In this document: one piece after another, positions 1-9,651 of the stretch
Position numbering within the stretch: the first letter of the stretch is position 1
Layout: each line of letters starts with the position of its first letter
Assembly (NCBI RefSeq): GCF_000737325.1
Contig: NZ_CP011125.1
Coordinates: 9,920,001 to 9,984,000 of the forward strand
From: Sandaracinus amylolyticus
GTDB taxonomy: Bacteria; Myxococcota_A; Polyangia; Polyangiales; Sandaracinaceae
Length of the DNA stretch: 64,000 nt
Reading direction: 5' to 3'
Notes under the pieces: model-generated
What the model was told of the DNA's origin: nothing
Seen by the model: the letters and a program-made list of their open reading frames with translations, nothing else
Database searches by the model: none
Position numbers and translations under genes: made by a program

Positions 1-1133
1 CCGAGTACATGGCGCCCGAGCAGGCGATGAGCGCGAAGAAGGCGGACGTCGGCGCCGACGTGTGGTCGGTCGGCGTGATGCTCTACGAGCTGCTCGCAGG
101 ACGTCATCCGTTCACCGGCGAGACCGCGAACGCGGTGATGGCGAACGCGATCAAGGAGCCGCACCCGCGCCTCGCCGAGGTCGCGCCGCACGTGCCCGAG
201 GAGCTCGCGAGGATCGTCGAGAAGTGCCTCGAGAAGGACCCGGCGCGGCGGCCGCGCCACGCGGGCGAGCTCGGCGCGGCGCTGCGCACGCTGACGACGC
301 GCACGACGCTCGACGATCAGCGGCCGCAGAACCCGGTGCTGCGCTCGCACATCGAGTCCGACGAGGACGACGTCGAGGAAGGCCAGGCGAGCGACGGGCT
401 CGACCTCGACGAGCACGCGCTGCTGTCGTCGCCGTCGCCCCAGGCAGGAGCGCTCGATGCGCTCGCGGCGCGCGCCGGGCTCGACCCGACCGATCCCGGG
501 GGACGCCCCACGAAGCCGAACAAGACGCTCGCCCGGTACGGTGCGTGGGTCGCGGTGGGCGCGGGTGCGCTCGGGCTGGTCGGCGTCATCGGGTGGGCGC
601 TCTCGCAGCGCGACGGAGCGGCGATCGTGGCGACGCAGCTGCCGGAGGCGCCGTCGGCGGTCGCGCCGGTGGTCGTCGGCGAGGCTACCGTGGCCGTCCC
701 GGCCGCCGAGGAGCCCGCGGCGCCGGTGGTGATCGCGCCCGAGACGGGCGGCCTCCAGCGGGGCGCCCAGGGGCCGGTGGAGGGCACCGCGGAGGCGGTG
801 GCGCCGCTGGTCGAGCCGGCGGCCGAGGAGGCGGCGCCCGAGGCGGTGCGCAGCAGCACGCGCCCGCGACGGGCGGCGAGCGGCTCGAGCGAGGGGAGCG
901 AGAGCGCGCTCGCGGAGGCGCAGGCGTGCCTCCAGCGCGGCGACACCCGGTGCGCGGTCCAGCTGCTCCAGGGCGGCCAGAGCGCCGCGGAGATGTCGCT
1001 GCTCGTCGACGTGTACCGGATGCAGGGCCGCACCGGCGAGGCGCGCTCGGTGATGCAGCGCTACCTGCGGCGGTTCTCGCGCGGCGCGAACGCCGAGGCG
1101 TACCGTCGCGAGCTCGCGCTCGGCGGCGAGTGA
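1..1133 (+). CDS. Ser/Thr protein kinase, C-terminal part (5' truncated by window)
   Basis: The reading frame enters from the left edge. It begins in kinase subdomain VIII (EYMAPEQ), continues through DVWSVGVMLYELLAGRHPF and ends the kinase fold with EKDPARRP, which is typical of Hanks-type (PknB-like) kinases. The ATP-binding loop, HRD and DFG motifs lie outside the window. After an acidic linker there is one membrane segment (about residues 176-198 counted from the MAPEQ Met), then an Ala/Pro/Val/Glu-rich linker and a C-terminal helical region (about 300-374) that looks TPR-like. Inferred topology is a cytoplasmic kinase with an extracytoplasmic tail. The substrate is unknown. The neighbouring men operon converges on it and ends 4 bases away. 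Confidence 0.9.
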   Translation, partial: EYMAPEQAMSAKKADVGADVWSVGVMLYELLAGRHPFTGETANAVMANAIKEPHPRLAEVAPHVPEELARIVEKCLEKDPARRPRHAGELGAALRTLTTRTTLDDQRPQNPVLRSHIESDEDDVEEGQASDGLDLDEHALLSSPSPQAGALDALAARAGLDPTDPGGRPTKPNKTLARYGAWVAVGAGALGLVGVIGWALSQRDGAAIVATQLPEAPSAVAPVVVGEATVAVPAAEEPAAPVVIAPETGGLQRGAQGPVEGTAEAVAPLVEPAAEEAAPEAVRSSTRPRRAASGSSEGSESALAEAQACLQRGDTRCAVQLLQGGQSAAEMSLLVDVYRMQGRTGEARSVMQRYLRRFSRGANAEAYRRELALGGE

Positions 1134-1137
1134 CGGG

Positions 1138-1485
1138 TCAGGCGTAGCCGAGCCGGCCCGGCGTCACGAACGTCGCGATCTCGCCGGGGATCGGATCGCG
1201 CCCGAGGTCGGACCACTCCTTGTCGATGCGCTTCACCGCGTCGTCGGGCGACACGTGCCACGCGTCGAACCCGTCGTCGTGCGAGCCCACGACGAGCACG
1301 CGCTGACGCAGCGCCTCGCGGATGAGCGAGAGCACCGCCTCGCGCGCTTGGTCCTCGGCGCCCTCGGCGATCTGCGCGCGCACGTTCTTCACCACGGCGA
1401 CGATCAGCCAGAGCCCGATCGCGCCGTCCTCGGCGCTCGCGACGAGGCTCGCGAGGAGGGGATCGCCTTCCGCTTCCTCAGCCAT
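1138..1485 (-). CDS. Conserved-looking hypothetical protein, last gene of the men operon
   Basis: A 115-residue protein that starts (ATG at 1485) 8 bases after the menE stop, so it is probably co-transcribed. It has no signal peptide and no domain I recognise. The middle (about 22-65) is predicted helical, with one moderately hydrophobic stretch (IGLWLIVAVV), followed by a beta-alpha C-terminal half with the segment RVLVVGSHDDGFDAWHV. The start region lies in an exact tandem duplication of about 15 bases shared with the menE 3' end. Codon use resembles the neighbours. Function unknown; position is the only link to menaquinone synthesis. Confidence 0.6.
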   Translation of the reverse strand: MAEEAEGDPLLASLVASAEDGAIGLWLIVAVVKNVRAQIAEGAEDQAREAVLSLIREALRQRVLVVGSHDDGFDAWHVSPDDAVKRIDKEWSDLGRDPIPGEIATFVTPGRLGYA

Positions 1486-1493
1486 GCGCTTCC

Positions 1494-2900
1494 TCAGCCA
1501 TCGTGTACCTCGAGCGCGCGCAGCAGCGGCGTCGCCGCGTCGGCGGTGGCGCGGCGATCGAGCTTGCCGCTCCCCGCGACGACGAGCGAGGGAAGTCGCG
1601 CGATGCGGCGCGGTCGCTTGAAGCGCGCGAGCACGCGCGAGAGCGCGCGCGCGATCGTCGCGTCGTCGGGCGCCCGCTCGTCGACGACGATCGCGGCGGC
1701 GACGATCTGTCCCCAGCGATCGTCGGGCACGCCGAACACGCACGCCGCGCGCACGCCGTCGATGCGCTCGAGCGCGGCCTCGACCTCGGCGGGATAGACG
1801 TTCTCGCCGCCGCTCACGATCAGATCGGTGCGGCGCGCGAGCACGTGCAGGCGACCGCGCGCGTCGAGCTCGCCGAGATCGCCGGTGTCGTACCAGCCGT
1901 CGTGATCGAACGGCGAGACGACCTGGCCGAGCCAGCCGTCGAACATCGTCGGGCCGCGCACCTCGATCGTGCCGCGCGCGCCGATGCGCACCCCGGTGCC
2001 GGGCAGCGGATGTCCCGCGCCCTCGGCGAGCGAGCGTACGTCGCTGCGCGCGGTGGTGACCTGCGAGCACGCTTCGGTGAGGCCGTAGGTCGTGCGCAGC
2101 GGGAGGTCCGCTTCCACCGCGCGCATCAGCAGGCGCTCGGGGCACGCGGCGCCGCCGAGCAGGATCGTGCGCAGCGTCGCGGGGCGCACGAAGCCGGCGT
2201 CGAGCAGCCGCGCGAGCATCGTCGGAACGAGCGACACGAGCGTGACGCCGCGTCGCTCGATCGCGTCGCGGGTGCGCGTCTCGTCGAAGGGCCCGGCGAG
2301 CACGATCGTGGAGCGCGCGATCAGCGAGCGCACGACGACCGAGAGGCCGCCGACGTGCGCGATCGGCATGCAGAGCAGCCAGCGATCGCTCGGGGTGAGC
2401 GGCAGGTTCACGGCGCTCGCGCGCGCCGAGGCGAGGAACGCGCGGCGCGCGAGCAGGGCGCCCTTGGCCTTGCCGGTGGTGCCCGACGTGTAGAGCACGG
2501 CGAGGGTGCGCGCGGGATCGATCGCGCCCTCGCGCGGCCGCGGCGGCTCGTGCCCGACGTGCGCCTCGGTCTGGCTCGGGAGGACCACGCGCGGCGCGCT
2601 CTCGTCGATCACCACGTCGCGCTCGGCGTCGGTCCACCGCGGATGGAGCATGACCAGCGGCGCGCCGATCTCGATCGCGGCGAGCACGTCCACGATGTGC
2701 GCGCGCGTCGGCGAGCCCACGACCGCGATGCGCGCCGCGGGATCGTGCCCATCGACGCCGTGCGCCGCGAGCATCGCGATGCGCTCGTCCACCTGCGCTT
2801 CGAGGGCGCGCCACGAGATCGCGTCGCCGTCCTCGTCGATCAGCGCGTCGCAGTCGCCACGTTCGCGCGCTGCGGCGCGCACCGAGAGCGGCTCGCTCAA
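1494..2900 (-). CDS. menE: o-Succinylbenzoate-CoA ligase MenE
   Basis: A 468-residue adenylate-forming enzyme (ANL superfamily) that activates o-succinylbenzoate to its CoA thioester. The AMP-binding loop YTSGTTGKAKG is at 137-147, followed by TYGLTEACS, the GWYDTGDLG motif and the C-terminal KLDRR lysine region. Length fits the family. I chose the TTG at 2900: it overlaps the menC stop (TTGA), as the operon's other junctions do, and leads straight into SEPLSVRAAARERGD; a GTG seven codons in is the alternative. Annotation as MenE rather than another acyl-CoA ligase rests mainly on the men context. Confidence 0.88.
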   Translation of the reverse strand: MSEPLSVRAAARERGDCDALIDEDGDAISWRALEAQVDERIAMLAAHGVDGHDPAARIAVVGSPTRAHIVDVLAAIEIGAPLVMLHPRWTDAERDVVIDESAPRVVLPSQTEAHVGHEPPRPREGAIDPARTLAVLYTSGTTGKAKGALLARRAFLASARASAVNLPLTPSDRWLLCMPIAHVGGLSVVVRSLIARSTIVLAGPFDETRTRDAIERRGVTLVSLVPTMLARLLDAGFVRPATLRTILLGGAACPERLLMRAVEADLPLRTTYGLTEACSQVTTARSDVRSLAEGAGHPLPGTGVRIGARGTIEVRGPTMFDGWLGQVVSPFDHDGWYDTGDLGELDARGRLHVLARRTDLIVSGGENVYPAEVEAALERIDGVRAACVFGVPDDRWGQIVAAAIVVDERAPDDATIARALSRVLARFKRPRRIARLPSLVVAGSGKLDRRATADAATPLLRALEVHDG

Positions 2901-3961
2901 CCGAGTCCTCCTCCGTCGGGTCGCTCGATGCGGAACGCACCGATCACACGGGGCACCGGGATCGCGCTTCCGTGCTCGTCGATCCACTGATCGACGCCGG
3001 CGTACCGCGCGAGGCCGTGTACTTCGCTCGTCCCGCCGGGCGCACCCGCGAGCGCGAGGGCGAGGTGCGCGCACGCGGCGAACGCGCGCGGCGCGTCGTA
3101 GAGATGGCTCACGATCGCCCGCGCCCCGCGCGCCTTCGCGCTCTCCGCGAGCGCGAGCGCGCGACCGATGCCGCCGAGCAGCGCCGGCTTCAGCACGAGC
3201 GCCTGAGCGCGTCCGAGATCGAGCGCACGCAGCGCGCGCACCGGGTCTCGCGCGAGGCTCTCGTCGAGCCCGACCGCGAGCGGAAGTCGGCGCTCCATCG
3301 CGAGCAGGCGCTCGACCGGGAAGGGCTCCTCGAGCAGCTCGCAGCCGATCTCGGCGAGCATGCCGATGCGGCGATCGTGCTCGTCCTCGAGCGTGCCGTT
3401 CGCGTCGGCGCGGATGCGCACGGTCGGGCCGAGCTCCTTGCGAAGCGCGCGCAGCAGCGCGCACTCCTCGTCGATGCGATCGGGTCGCCCGATCTTCACC
3501 TTGAGCGCGCCGGCGCCCGCGGAGAGCGCGACGGTCGCGCGCACCACCGCGGTGTCGAGATCGTCGAGCAGCGCGGCGGTCGACACCGCGCCCGCGGGCT
3601 CGCGCTCGGCGAGCATCGCCGCGACGGACAGGTTGCGGGCGCGCCCGACCAGATCGAGCAGCGCGGCCTCGACGGCGAAGCGCGCCGAGGGCACGTCGTC
3701 GGGGACGAGCAGCGCAGCGAGCGTGAGCGGATCGTCGATCTCGGGATCGATGTCGGCCCACGGGATCGCGCGCAGCGAGCGCTCGACGAGCTCGAGTGTC
3801 TCGCCGCTCATCTGAGGCAGCGGCGCGGCCTCGGCGCGGCCGACGTGCGTGCCGTCGCTCACCGCGATCGCGATCGCCTCGCGATCGAGCCAGCGTCGCG
3901 TCGCGTCGCCCGCGGCCCGAGGCAGCTTCACGCGCATGCGCACGAGCGACGCCTGGAGCAT
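2897..3961 (-). CDS. menC: o-Succinylbenzoate synthase MenC
   Basis: A 354-residue enolase-superfamily enzyme that dehydrates SHCHC to o-succinylbenzoate. Visible active-site elements are KVKIGRP (K154/K156, catalytic base), RADANG (metal ligand D186), LLEEPFP (E211/E212), GLDES (D233) and LVLKP (K258). Their order and spacing match the MLE/OSBS subgroup. Dipeptide epimerases share these residues, so the men context decides the call. It follows menA after a 128-base gap, the largest in the operon, and its ATG has a GGGAGA-type ribosome site. Its stop overlaps the TTG start of menE. Confidence 0.9.
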   Translation of the reverse strand: MLQASLVRMRVKLPRAAGDATRRWLDREAIAIAVSDGTHVGRAEAAPLPQMSGETLELVERSLRAIPWADIDPEIDDPLTLAALLVPDDVPSARFAVEAALLDLVGRARNLSVAAMLAEREPAGAVSTAALLDDLDTAVVRATVALSAGAGALKVKIGRPDRIDEECALLRALRKELGPTVRIRADANGTLEDEHDRRIGMLAEIGCELLEEPFPVERLLAMERRLPLAVGLDESLARDPVRALRALDLGRAQALVLKPALLGGIGRALALAESAKARGARAIVSHLYDAPRAFAACAHLALALAGAPGGTSEVHGLARYAGVDQWIDEHGSAIPVPRVIGAFRIERPDGGGLG

Positions 3962-4089
3962 CAGAGATCTCCCGTCGTCGGGCAGGTACGAGAGTGTGCT
4001 CGAGCGCCGTGGCGCATGCGTCGTCCTCCGGAGGCGGCGCCCCGGTTCCCGCGAGATGGGCTCGTGCCGACGAGCCTACAAGGGCTCGG

Positions 4090-4986
4090 CTAGCCGAGGG
4101 CGATGCCGATCGAGAAGAGCACGCCGAAGATCAGGAGGAGCCGCGCGGTGCCGGCGAGCGTCGCGTTGAGCGGGGCGCCCTCGCGGGCGCGCACCTCGCC
4201 GAACAGCCGCATCGCGAGCGGGAACGTCACGACCGGGAGCATCACCCAGGGTGACGCGAGCCCCTCGAGCCACATCGCGACCGGCGTCGCGTACGACGCG
4301 AGGATCAAGAGGCCGTACTCGATCTCCGCGCCGGTGCGCCCGAACCGCACCGCGAGCGTGCGCTTGCCGGCCTTCACGTCGGTGACGCGATCGCGCAGGT
4401 TGTTCACGACGAGGATCGCGGTCGCGATCGCGCCGACGGGCACGCTCGCCCACCACGCGATCGCGGGCACGTCGCCGGTCTGTACGAAGGTGGTCCCGCA
4501 CACCGCGACGAACCCGAAGAAGATCATCACGAAGACGTCGCCGAGCCCGTTGTAGCCGAGCGGGTAGGGCCCGCCGGTGTACGCGATGCCGCTCAGGATC
4601 GACGCGATGCCGATCGCGACGATCGGCCAGCCCGCCTGCGCGACGAGGTACACGCCGCACGCGGTCGAGAACAGGAACGCGAGGATCATCCCGCGGCGCA
4701 TCGCGCGCGCGTCGATGAGCCCGGCCTGCACTGCGCGGGTCGGCCCGAGGCGCTCTTCGGTGTCGGCGCCCTTCTCGGCGTCGAACACGTCGTTCGCGAA
4801 GTTCGTCCCGATCTGGATCCCGAACGCGCCGAGCAACGCGGCGAGCGCGGTATCCCATCGGAGGCCGTTCATCGCCGCGGCGCACGCGGTGCCGACCGCG
4901 ACCGGCACGAACGCAGCGGTCAGCGTCGCGGGGCGCGAGGCGAGCAGCCAAGCGCGCGTCGATCCGGGCTGCACGTTCGTCGTCAT
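4090..4986 (-). CDS. menA: 1,4-Dihydroxy-2-naphthoate polyprenyltransferase MenA
   Basis: A 298-residue UbiA-family integral membrane prenyltransferase that joins the polyprenyl chain to DHNA, giving demethylmenaquinone. The first Asp-rich motif is [15 protein letters not shown] (about 64-78) and the second is [16 protein letters not shown] (about 194-209). Eight to nine hydrophobic segments cover the rest. The ATG (4986) overlaps the menH stop as ATGA, indicating translational coupling. Prenyl donor length would be set by the polyprenyl diphosphate synthase at the head of the same operon. Confidence 0.93.
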   Translation of the reverse strand: MTTNVQPGSTRAWLLASRPATLTAAFVPVAVGTACAAAMNGLRWDTALAALLGAFGIQIGTNFANDVFDAEKGADTEERLGPTRAVQAGLIDARAMRRGMILAFLFSTACGVYLVAQAGWPIVAIGIASILSGIAYTGGPYPLGYNGLGDVFVMIFFGFVAVCGTTFVQTGDVPAIAWWASVPVGAIATAILVVNNLRDRVTDVKAGKRTLAVRFGRTGAEIEYGLLILASYATPVAMWLEGLASPWVMLPVVTFPLAMRLFGEVRAREGAPLNATLAGTARLLLIFGVLFSIGIALG

Positions 4987-5723
4987 GCTGTGTCTTCCTG
5001 GAGGAGGGACTCCTGGAGCAGGATCGCGGCGAGCGCATCGGGTCGCTCGAGGCCCACGTCGTGACCGGCGCCGCCGACCACGTGCAACGTCGCGCGCGGA
5101 AGGCGCTCGAGCATGCGCGTCGCGATCGCGCGCAGCTTGGCGTCCTCGCTGCCCACGACGAGGCGCGTGGGCACGTCGAGCGTGGCGAGCTCGGGCCAGA
5201 GGCTCGGCATCGCGCCCTGGCCGAGCACGCGCAGGCTCGTCGCGAGCCCGCCGGCGCGCTGAGCGAGACGGATGCGGCGATGCGCGGCGCGCACCTCGGG
5301 CGAGAGCGTCTGCTGGGTCGCGAAGATGGGCTCGCGCTCCCACGCATCGACGAACGCGTCGAGGCCTTCGCGCTCGAGCATCCGGGCGCGCGCTTCGTCG
5401 GCCTCGCGTCGTGCTGCGCGCTCGACGTCGTCCTCGATGCCCGGGCTCGCACCGATCAGCGTGAGCTGCGCGATCACCTCGGGACGTCGCAGCGCGACCG
5501 CGAGCGCGATGCGCCCGCCGAGCGAGTACCCGACGAGGTGCACTCGGCCCGTGATCGACGCCGCGAGACGTTCGATCTCCTCGTCCCAGGTGCGCGCGGT
5601 GCTCGTCGATCCCGCATGACCGAGGAGCGCGAGCGCGTCTGCGTCGGGCACGTGCGCGAGCACCGGCGCCCAGCTCGCAGGCGAGCCCGTGAACCCGTGC
5701 AGGAACACGAAGGGCGTGGTCAC
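4983..5723 (-). CDS. menH: SHCHC synthase MenH (alpha/beta hydrolase)
   Basis: A 246-residue alpha/beta-hydrolase. It begins with [12 protein letters not shown] (oxyanion region), has the nucleophile elbow GYSLGGRIA and the catalytic histidine in GAGHDVGLE. In the classical pathway MenH eliminates pyruvate from SEPHCHC to give SHCHC. The start is GTG at 5723, overlapping the menD stop as GTGA; its own stop overlaps the menA ATG. Sequence alone would allow other hydrolases; the position between menD and menA makes MenH very likely. Confidence 0.88.
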   Translation of the reverse strand: MTTPFVFLHGFTGSPASWAPVLAHVPDADALALLGHAGSTSTARTWDEEIERLAASITGRVHLVGYSLGGRIALAVALRRPEVIAQLTLIGASPGIEDDVERAARREADEARARMLEREGLDAFVDAWEREPIFATQQTLSPEVRAAHRRIRLAQRAGGLATSLRVLGQGAMPSLWPELATLDVPTRLVVGSEDAKLRAIATRMLERLPRATLHVVGGAGHDVGLERPDALAAILLQESLLQEDTA

Positions 5724-7483
5724 GTCTCGAGCTCGCGCAAGCGCCGTTCGACGTCCGCGTCGGCGTCGTGGGCGCCGTGGGGCGGCACGATCGCCTCGAT
5801 GATGGTCACGCCTTCGTGCACCAGCGCGCGCTCGAGCGCGGCATGCAGCGAAGGTGCATCACTCACCCGCGCGAAGCCGAGCCCGAACAGCGCAGCGGCG
5901 TGCGCGAGATCGGGGCGGCCCTGATCTGCGAGCGTGAAGTGCGTCATCGCCCAGGGCGCGACGCTCGCGACCGGCAGCTGCTCGAAGATGCGCCCACCGC
6001 CGTTCTGCACGACGACGATCGCGAGCGGGGCGGAGACCAGGCGCGCGCTCGCGAGCCCGCCGACGTCGTGGAGCAGCGAGAGATCACCGAGCATCAGCGC
6101 GCCCGGCGTGCCGGTCGCGATCGACGCGCCGATCGCGCCGGAGACCAAGCCGTCGATCCCGTTCGCGCCGCGCTGACAGAGCACCGCGACGTCGTGCTCG
6201 CCGCCGCGCACGTAGCGATCGACGGTGCGAATGGGCAGCGAGTTGCCGATCGAGAGGTACGCGCCGCGGGGGAGGGCGCGCACGGTTGCGCGCGCAACCG
6301 TGCCCTCGCCGAGCGTCGAGCTCTCCTCGAGGTGCGCCTCGATCGCGTGCCACGCGCGTCGCTCGCGCGCGACCCAGCGATCCCTCCACGCCATGTCGAG
6401 CTCGAGCACCGGCAGCGAGGACGCGAGCGCGCGCAGCGTCGCGCCGCGATCTCCGAGCAACATCACGCGCGCGCTGCCGTGGGGATCGGTCCAGTCGCTC
6501 GCGCCCGCGACGATGCGCGCGATCTCGGGATGACGCGCCACGAAGCGCTCGTACGCGCTCGAGGTCGGCGTCGCGCCGAGCTGCAGGATCACGTCGGGCA
6601 GATCGTCGTCGCCGCTGACGCGCAGGGCGAGGTCGAGCGCGTCGAGCGCGACCACACGATCACGCGACCCGAAGCGCAGCTGGCTCGTCGACTCCGCGAA
6701 GAGCGGTGCGCCGGTGGTGCGCGCGATCGCGAGCGTTGCCTCGCGCGCCGCGCGATCGTGGGCGGGCATCGGGCCCGCGACGATCCACGGCCGACGTGCG
6801 CGCGCGAGCAGCGCGACCGCCTCGTCGATCGCGGGCACCACCTCGCACGACGCAGCGCGGGTGAGCGGCGTCGCGAGCACACGATCGACGCGGGCCCGCA
6901 GCGCGAGCTCGCTCGGCGTCTCGGGCGCTCGGGGCTCGAGCGGCTTCCGCGCGCGCAGGTTCAGGTGCACCGGACCGGGCCGCGGATCGCGCGACCTCGC
7001 GACCGCCTGCGCGACCGTGCGACGCAGCCCGAAGAGCGCGCTCTCGCTCGCATCGGGCGCGCCGACCTCCGCGAAGAAGCGCACGTGCGATCCGAAGAGC
7101 GCGATCTGATCGATCGTCTGCGCCGCGCCGCAGTGCGCGTGCTCGAACGGACGATCCGCGCTCAGGCACACGAGCGGGATGTCGCTCAGCGACGCCTCGA
7201 TGATCGCGGGATACCAGTGCGCGGGCGCGGTGCCCGACGTGCACAAGAGCGCGACCGGACGCGCGCTCGCGCGCGCCATCCCGAGCGCGACGAACGCCGC
7301 GCTGCGCTCGTCGAGCACGTCGACGACGCGCATCTCCTCGCGCGCCGAGATCGCGATCACGAAGGGCGTCGAGCGCGAGCCCGGCGAGATCACGACCTCG
7401 CGCACCCCGCTCTCGACGAGCGCGCTCGCGACGATGCGCGCCCACTCGCCGAGCAGCGTGGCGGGGGCGCCGAGGTCGTTCAC
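5720..7483 (-). CDS. menD: SEPHCHC synthase MenD
   Basis: A 587-residue thiamine-diphosphate enzyme that joins 2-oxoglutarate-derived succinic semialdehyde to isochorismate. Recognisable blocks are [11 protein letters not shown] (about 33-43), [13 protein letters not shown] with the ThDP-activating Glu, [19 protein letters not shown], and the MenD signature RGANGIDG in the C-terminal ThDP-binding domain. Length is normal for MenD. The start is GTG at 7483, overlapping the menF stop (GTGA). A longer in-frame extension upstream would run into menF and reads as low-complexity Arg-rich sequence, so I rejected it. Confidence 0.94.
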   Translation of the reverse strand: MNDLGAPATLLGEWARIVASALVESGVREVVISPGSRSTPFVIAISAREEMRVVDVLDERSAAFVALGMARASARPVALLCTSGTAPAHWYPAIIEASLSDIPLVCLSADRPFEHAHCGAAQTIDQIALFGSHVRFFAEVGAPDASESALFGLRRTVAQAVARSRDPRPGPVHLNLRARKPLEPRAPETPSELALRARVDRVLATPLTRAASCEVVPAIDEAVALLARARRPWIVAGPMPAHDRAAREATLAIARTTGAPLFAESTSQLRFGSRDRVVALDALDLALRVSGDDDLPDVILQLGATPTSSAYERFVARHPEIARIVAGASDWTDPHGSARVMLLGDRGATLRALASSLPVLELDMAWRDRWVARERRAWHAIEAHLEESSTLGEGTVARATVRALPRGAYLSIGNSLPIRTVDRYVRGGEHDVAVLCQRGANGIDGLVSGAIGASIATGTPGALMLGDLSLLHDVGGLASARLVSAPLAIVVVQNGGGRIFEQLPVASVAPWAMTHFTLADQGRPDLAHAAALFGLGFARVSDAPSLHAALERALVHEGVTIIEAIVPPHGAHDADADVERRLRELET

Positions 7484-8916
7484 CGCACCGCTCCGTTCTC
7501 TCGGCAGCCCAGCGCCCGCAGCATCGGGCGCATCTTGAGCGCGGTCTCGTCCCACTCGGCCTGCGGATCCGAGCCCTCGACGATGCCGCCGCCCGCCCAG
7601 AGCCACGCGCGCGCGCCCTGGATCACGCCGCACCGCAGCGCGACCACGAACTCCGCATCACCGCGCGCGTCGATCCAGCCGAACGGCGCGCCGTACCAGC
7701 CGCGCTCGGTCTCGTGCTGCACGATCCACGGCACCGCGTGCTCGACGGGCGTGCCGCCCACCGCGGGCGTGGGATGCAGCGCCGCGATCACGTCGATCGG
7801 ATGGGTCGGCCTCGCGAGCTCGGCCTCGATCGGCGTGCGCAGGTGCATGACGGTCGACAGCCGACGCACCTGCGGTGCATCGGGATGCGCGACGCGCGCG
7901 CACAGCGGCGCGAGGCGCTCGACGATGTGGCGCACGACGTACGCGTGCTCCTCGCGATCCTTCGCGCTCGCCACGAGCCGCTCTCCGCCGCGCTCGGCGT
8001 CGGCCGCGATCGATCCTGCGAGCGCCTCGGTCGCGATGCGCGTTCCGCGCTGCACGAAGAGGTGCTCGGGCGTCGCGCCGAGGAACGTCGCGCTGCCCAC
8101 CCGCGCCATGAAGCGCGTGGTCGGCCCTCGCGTCTCGCCGAGGCGCGTGAGCACGTCGAGCGGCTCGATGTCGCTCGCCGTCGTGATCACGCTGCGCCGC
8201 GCCGCGACGATCTTGCGCGCATCCCCGCGCTCGATCGCGCTGCGGATCGCCTCGATCGATCGTGCCCAGCGCGCGGCGTCGAGATGATCGGCGCGCACGA
8301 TGGTCGCTGCGTCGCTCGGCTGGCGCCGCGCGGTCTCGATCGCGCCGTACACCGCTTCGAGCTCGGCGAGCGCGAGCCGCTCGTCCATCCCGCGCCCGAC
8401 GTCGATCGCCAGCGTCAACGAAGCGCGCGCACCGTCGCTCGCGTACGTCCAGCGCGGCAGCGTCACCCGCGCATCGCCGAACGACTCCCACGGGGCCGCG
8501 CACGCGGTGCCGGCCGCGAACGCGAATCCCACGAACGCGCGCACCGGGATCGCGAGCGCGCCCGCGTCCACGCGATGCACGACCTGCCCGAGCATCGCCT
8601 CGCACGCCGCGCGTGCTTCGACGAACCGAGCCTCCCCGCTCGCGCGCGCCTCGCGCGCCACGCCGATCGCGGCGACGCTCACGCCTTCGCTCGGCGCGAA
8701 CACCCACGTCGTGCCCTTGCGCAGCGCGCGCAGCGGAGCCTCCACCGGCGTGACCGGCGCGGGCACCGTGATCGCGAGCACGCCTTCGCGCGGCGCCTCG
8801 AGCAACGTCGCGCGCACGAACGCGCGCGCCGAGTCGATCGACGCCACGCGCGGTGCGCGCGTCTCCGCGTACGACGAGGGCTCGTCGTTGCGGAGCGCGT
8901 GCGCCGGAGCGCTCAC
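7480..8916 (-). CDS. menF: Isochorismate synthase MenF
   Basis: A 478-residue chorismate-utilising enzyme. The C-terminal half carries the family blocks: KIVAARRSV, FLGATPEHLFVQRG, EALAGSIAADAERGG, KDREEHAYVV, LHPTPAVGGTPVE, WYGAPFGWID and GGGIVEGSDPQAEWDETALK. It isomerises chorismate to isochorismate, the committed step towards menaquinone; EntC-type enzymes look alike, but no siderophore genes are nearby. The start is GTG at 8916, overlapping the menG stop as GTGA. Confidence 0.93.
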   Translation of the reverse strand: MSAPAHALRNDEPSSYAETRAPRVASIDSARAFVRATLLEAPREGVLAITVPAPVTPVEAPLRALRKGTTWVFAPSEGVSVAAIGVAREARASGEARFVEARAACEAMLGQVVHRVDAGALAIPVRAFVGFAFAAGTACAAPWESFGDARVTLPRWTYASDGARASLTLAIDVGRGMDERLALAELEAVYGAIETARRQPSDAATIVRADHLDAARWARSIEAIRSAIERGDARKIVAARRSVITTASDIEPLDVLTRLGETRGPTTRFMARVGSATFLGATPEHLFVQRGTRIATEALAGSIAADAERGGERLVASAKDREEHAYVVRHIVERLAPLCARVAHPDAPQVRRLSTVMHLRTPIEAELARPTHPIDVIAALHPTPAVGGTPVEHAVPWIVQHETERGWYGAPFGWIDARGDAEFVVALRCGVIQGARAWLWAGGGIVEGSDPQAEWDETALKMRPMLRALGCRENGAVR

Positions 8917-9638
8917 CGCGCGCCCTCCGGCACACGACCCGTGTAGAGGTGACAGACGCCGAACGTCAGCGGATGCACCTTCACATCGGCCATGCCCGCA
9001 TCGCGCATCTGCTGCGCGAACGTCTCGGGCTCGGGGAACGCCGCGATCGACGTCTGGAGGTACCGGTACTCCTTCGCGCCCGAGAGCAGCGCGCCGATCG
9101 TCGGCACCACGACGTGCACGTGGAAGCGCGCGAGCGGCCCGAGGATCCCGCTGCGAGGCTCGCCGAGCTCCAGGATCGCGACGCGCGCGCCCGGCTTTCC
9201 GACGCGCACCATCTCGCGCAGCGCACGAGCACGATCGGGCACGTTGCGGATGCCGAACGCGATCGTGATCGCGTCGAAGCAATCGTCCGGCTGCGCGATC
9301 TGCTGCGCGTCGCCCTCGAGCAACGTCACGCGCGTGTCGAGCCCGCCCTTGCTCACCTTCGTGCGGCCGATCGCGAGCATCTCGCGCGACGGATCGATCC
9401 CGACCACGTCGACACCGGCGCTGCGACGCGCGGTCATGATCGCGAGATCCGCGGTGCCGGTCGCGAGATCGAGCACGCGCATCCCGGGTGCCAAGCCCAG
9501 CGCGCGCACCGTCTTGATGCGCCAGCCCTGATCGATCCCGAGCGAGATGATCCGGTTCAGCAGGTCGTAGCGCTTCGCGATCGCGTCGAAGAACTCGCCC
9601 GATCCCGGGCGCACCGTCGTGAGGGCTTCCTGTCCCAT
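8913..9638 (-). CDS. menG: Demethylmenaquinone methyltransferase MenG/UbiE
   Basis: A 241-residue SAM-dependent methyltransferase. It opens with the family pattern FFDAIAKRYDLLNRIISLGID, has the SAM-binding motif VLDLATGTADLA, the GIDPSREML loop and the UbiE signature AFGIRNVPDRARALREMVRV. It performs the last methylation in menaquinone synthesis. The start ATG at 9638 has a strong GAGGAGG ribosome site that overlaps the end of the upstream prenyl synthase gene 13 bases away. Confidence 0.94.
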   Translation of the reverse strand: MGQEALTTVRPGSGEFFDAIAKRYDLLNRIISLGIDQGWRIKTVRALGLAPGMRVLDLATGTADLAIMTARRSAGVDVVGIDPSREMLAIGRTKVSKGGLDTRVTLLEGDAQQIAQPDDCFDAITIAFGIRNVPDRARALREMVRVGKPGARVAILELGEPRSGILGPLARFHVHVVVPTIGALLSGAKEYRYLQTSIAAFPEPETFAQQMRDAGMADVKVHPLTFGVCHLYTGRVPEGAR

Positions 9639-9651
9639 GACGACGTCCTCC

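Noticed and set aside
1494-3761. Long reverse-strand and shifted frames running through the men operon
   Set aside because: They read as Arg/Ala-rich low-complexity protein, lack ribosome sites and lie opposite or out of frame with recognised enzymes; a common effect of very high GC content.
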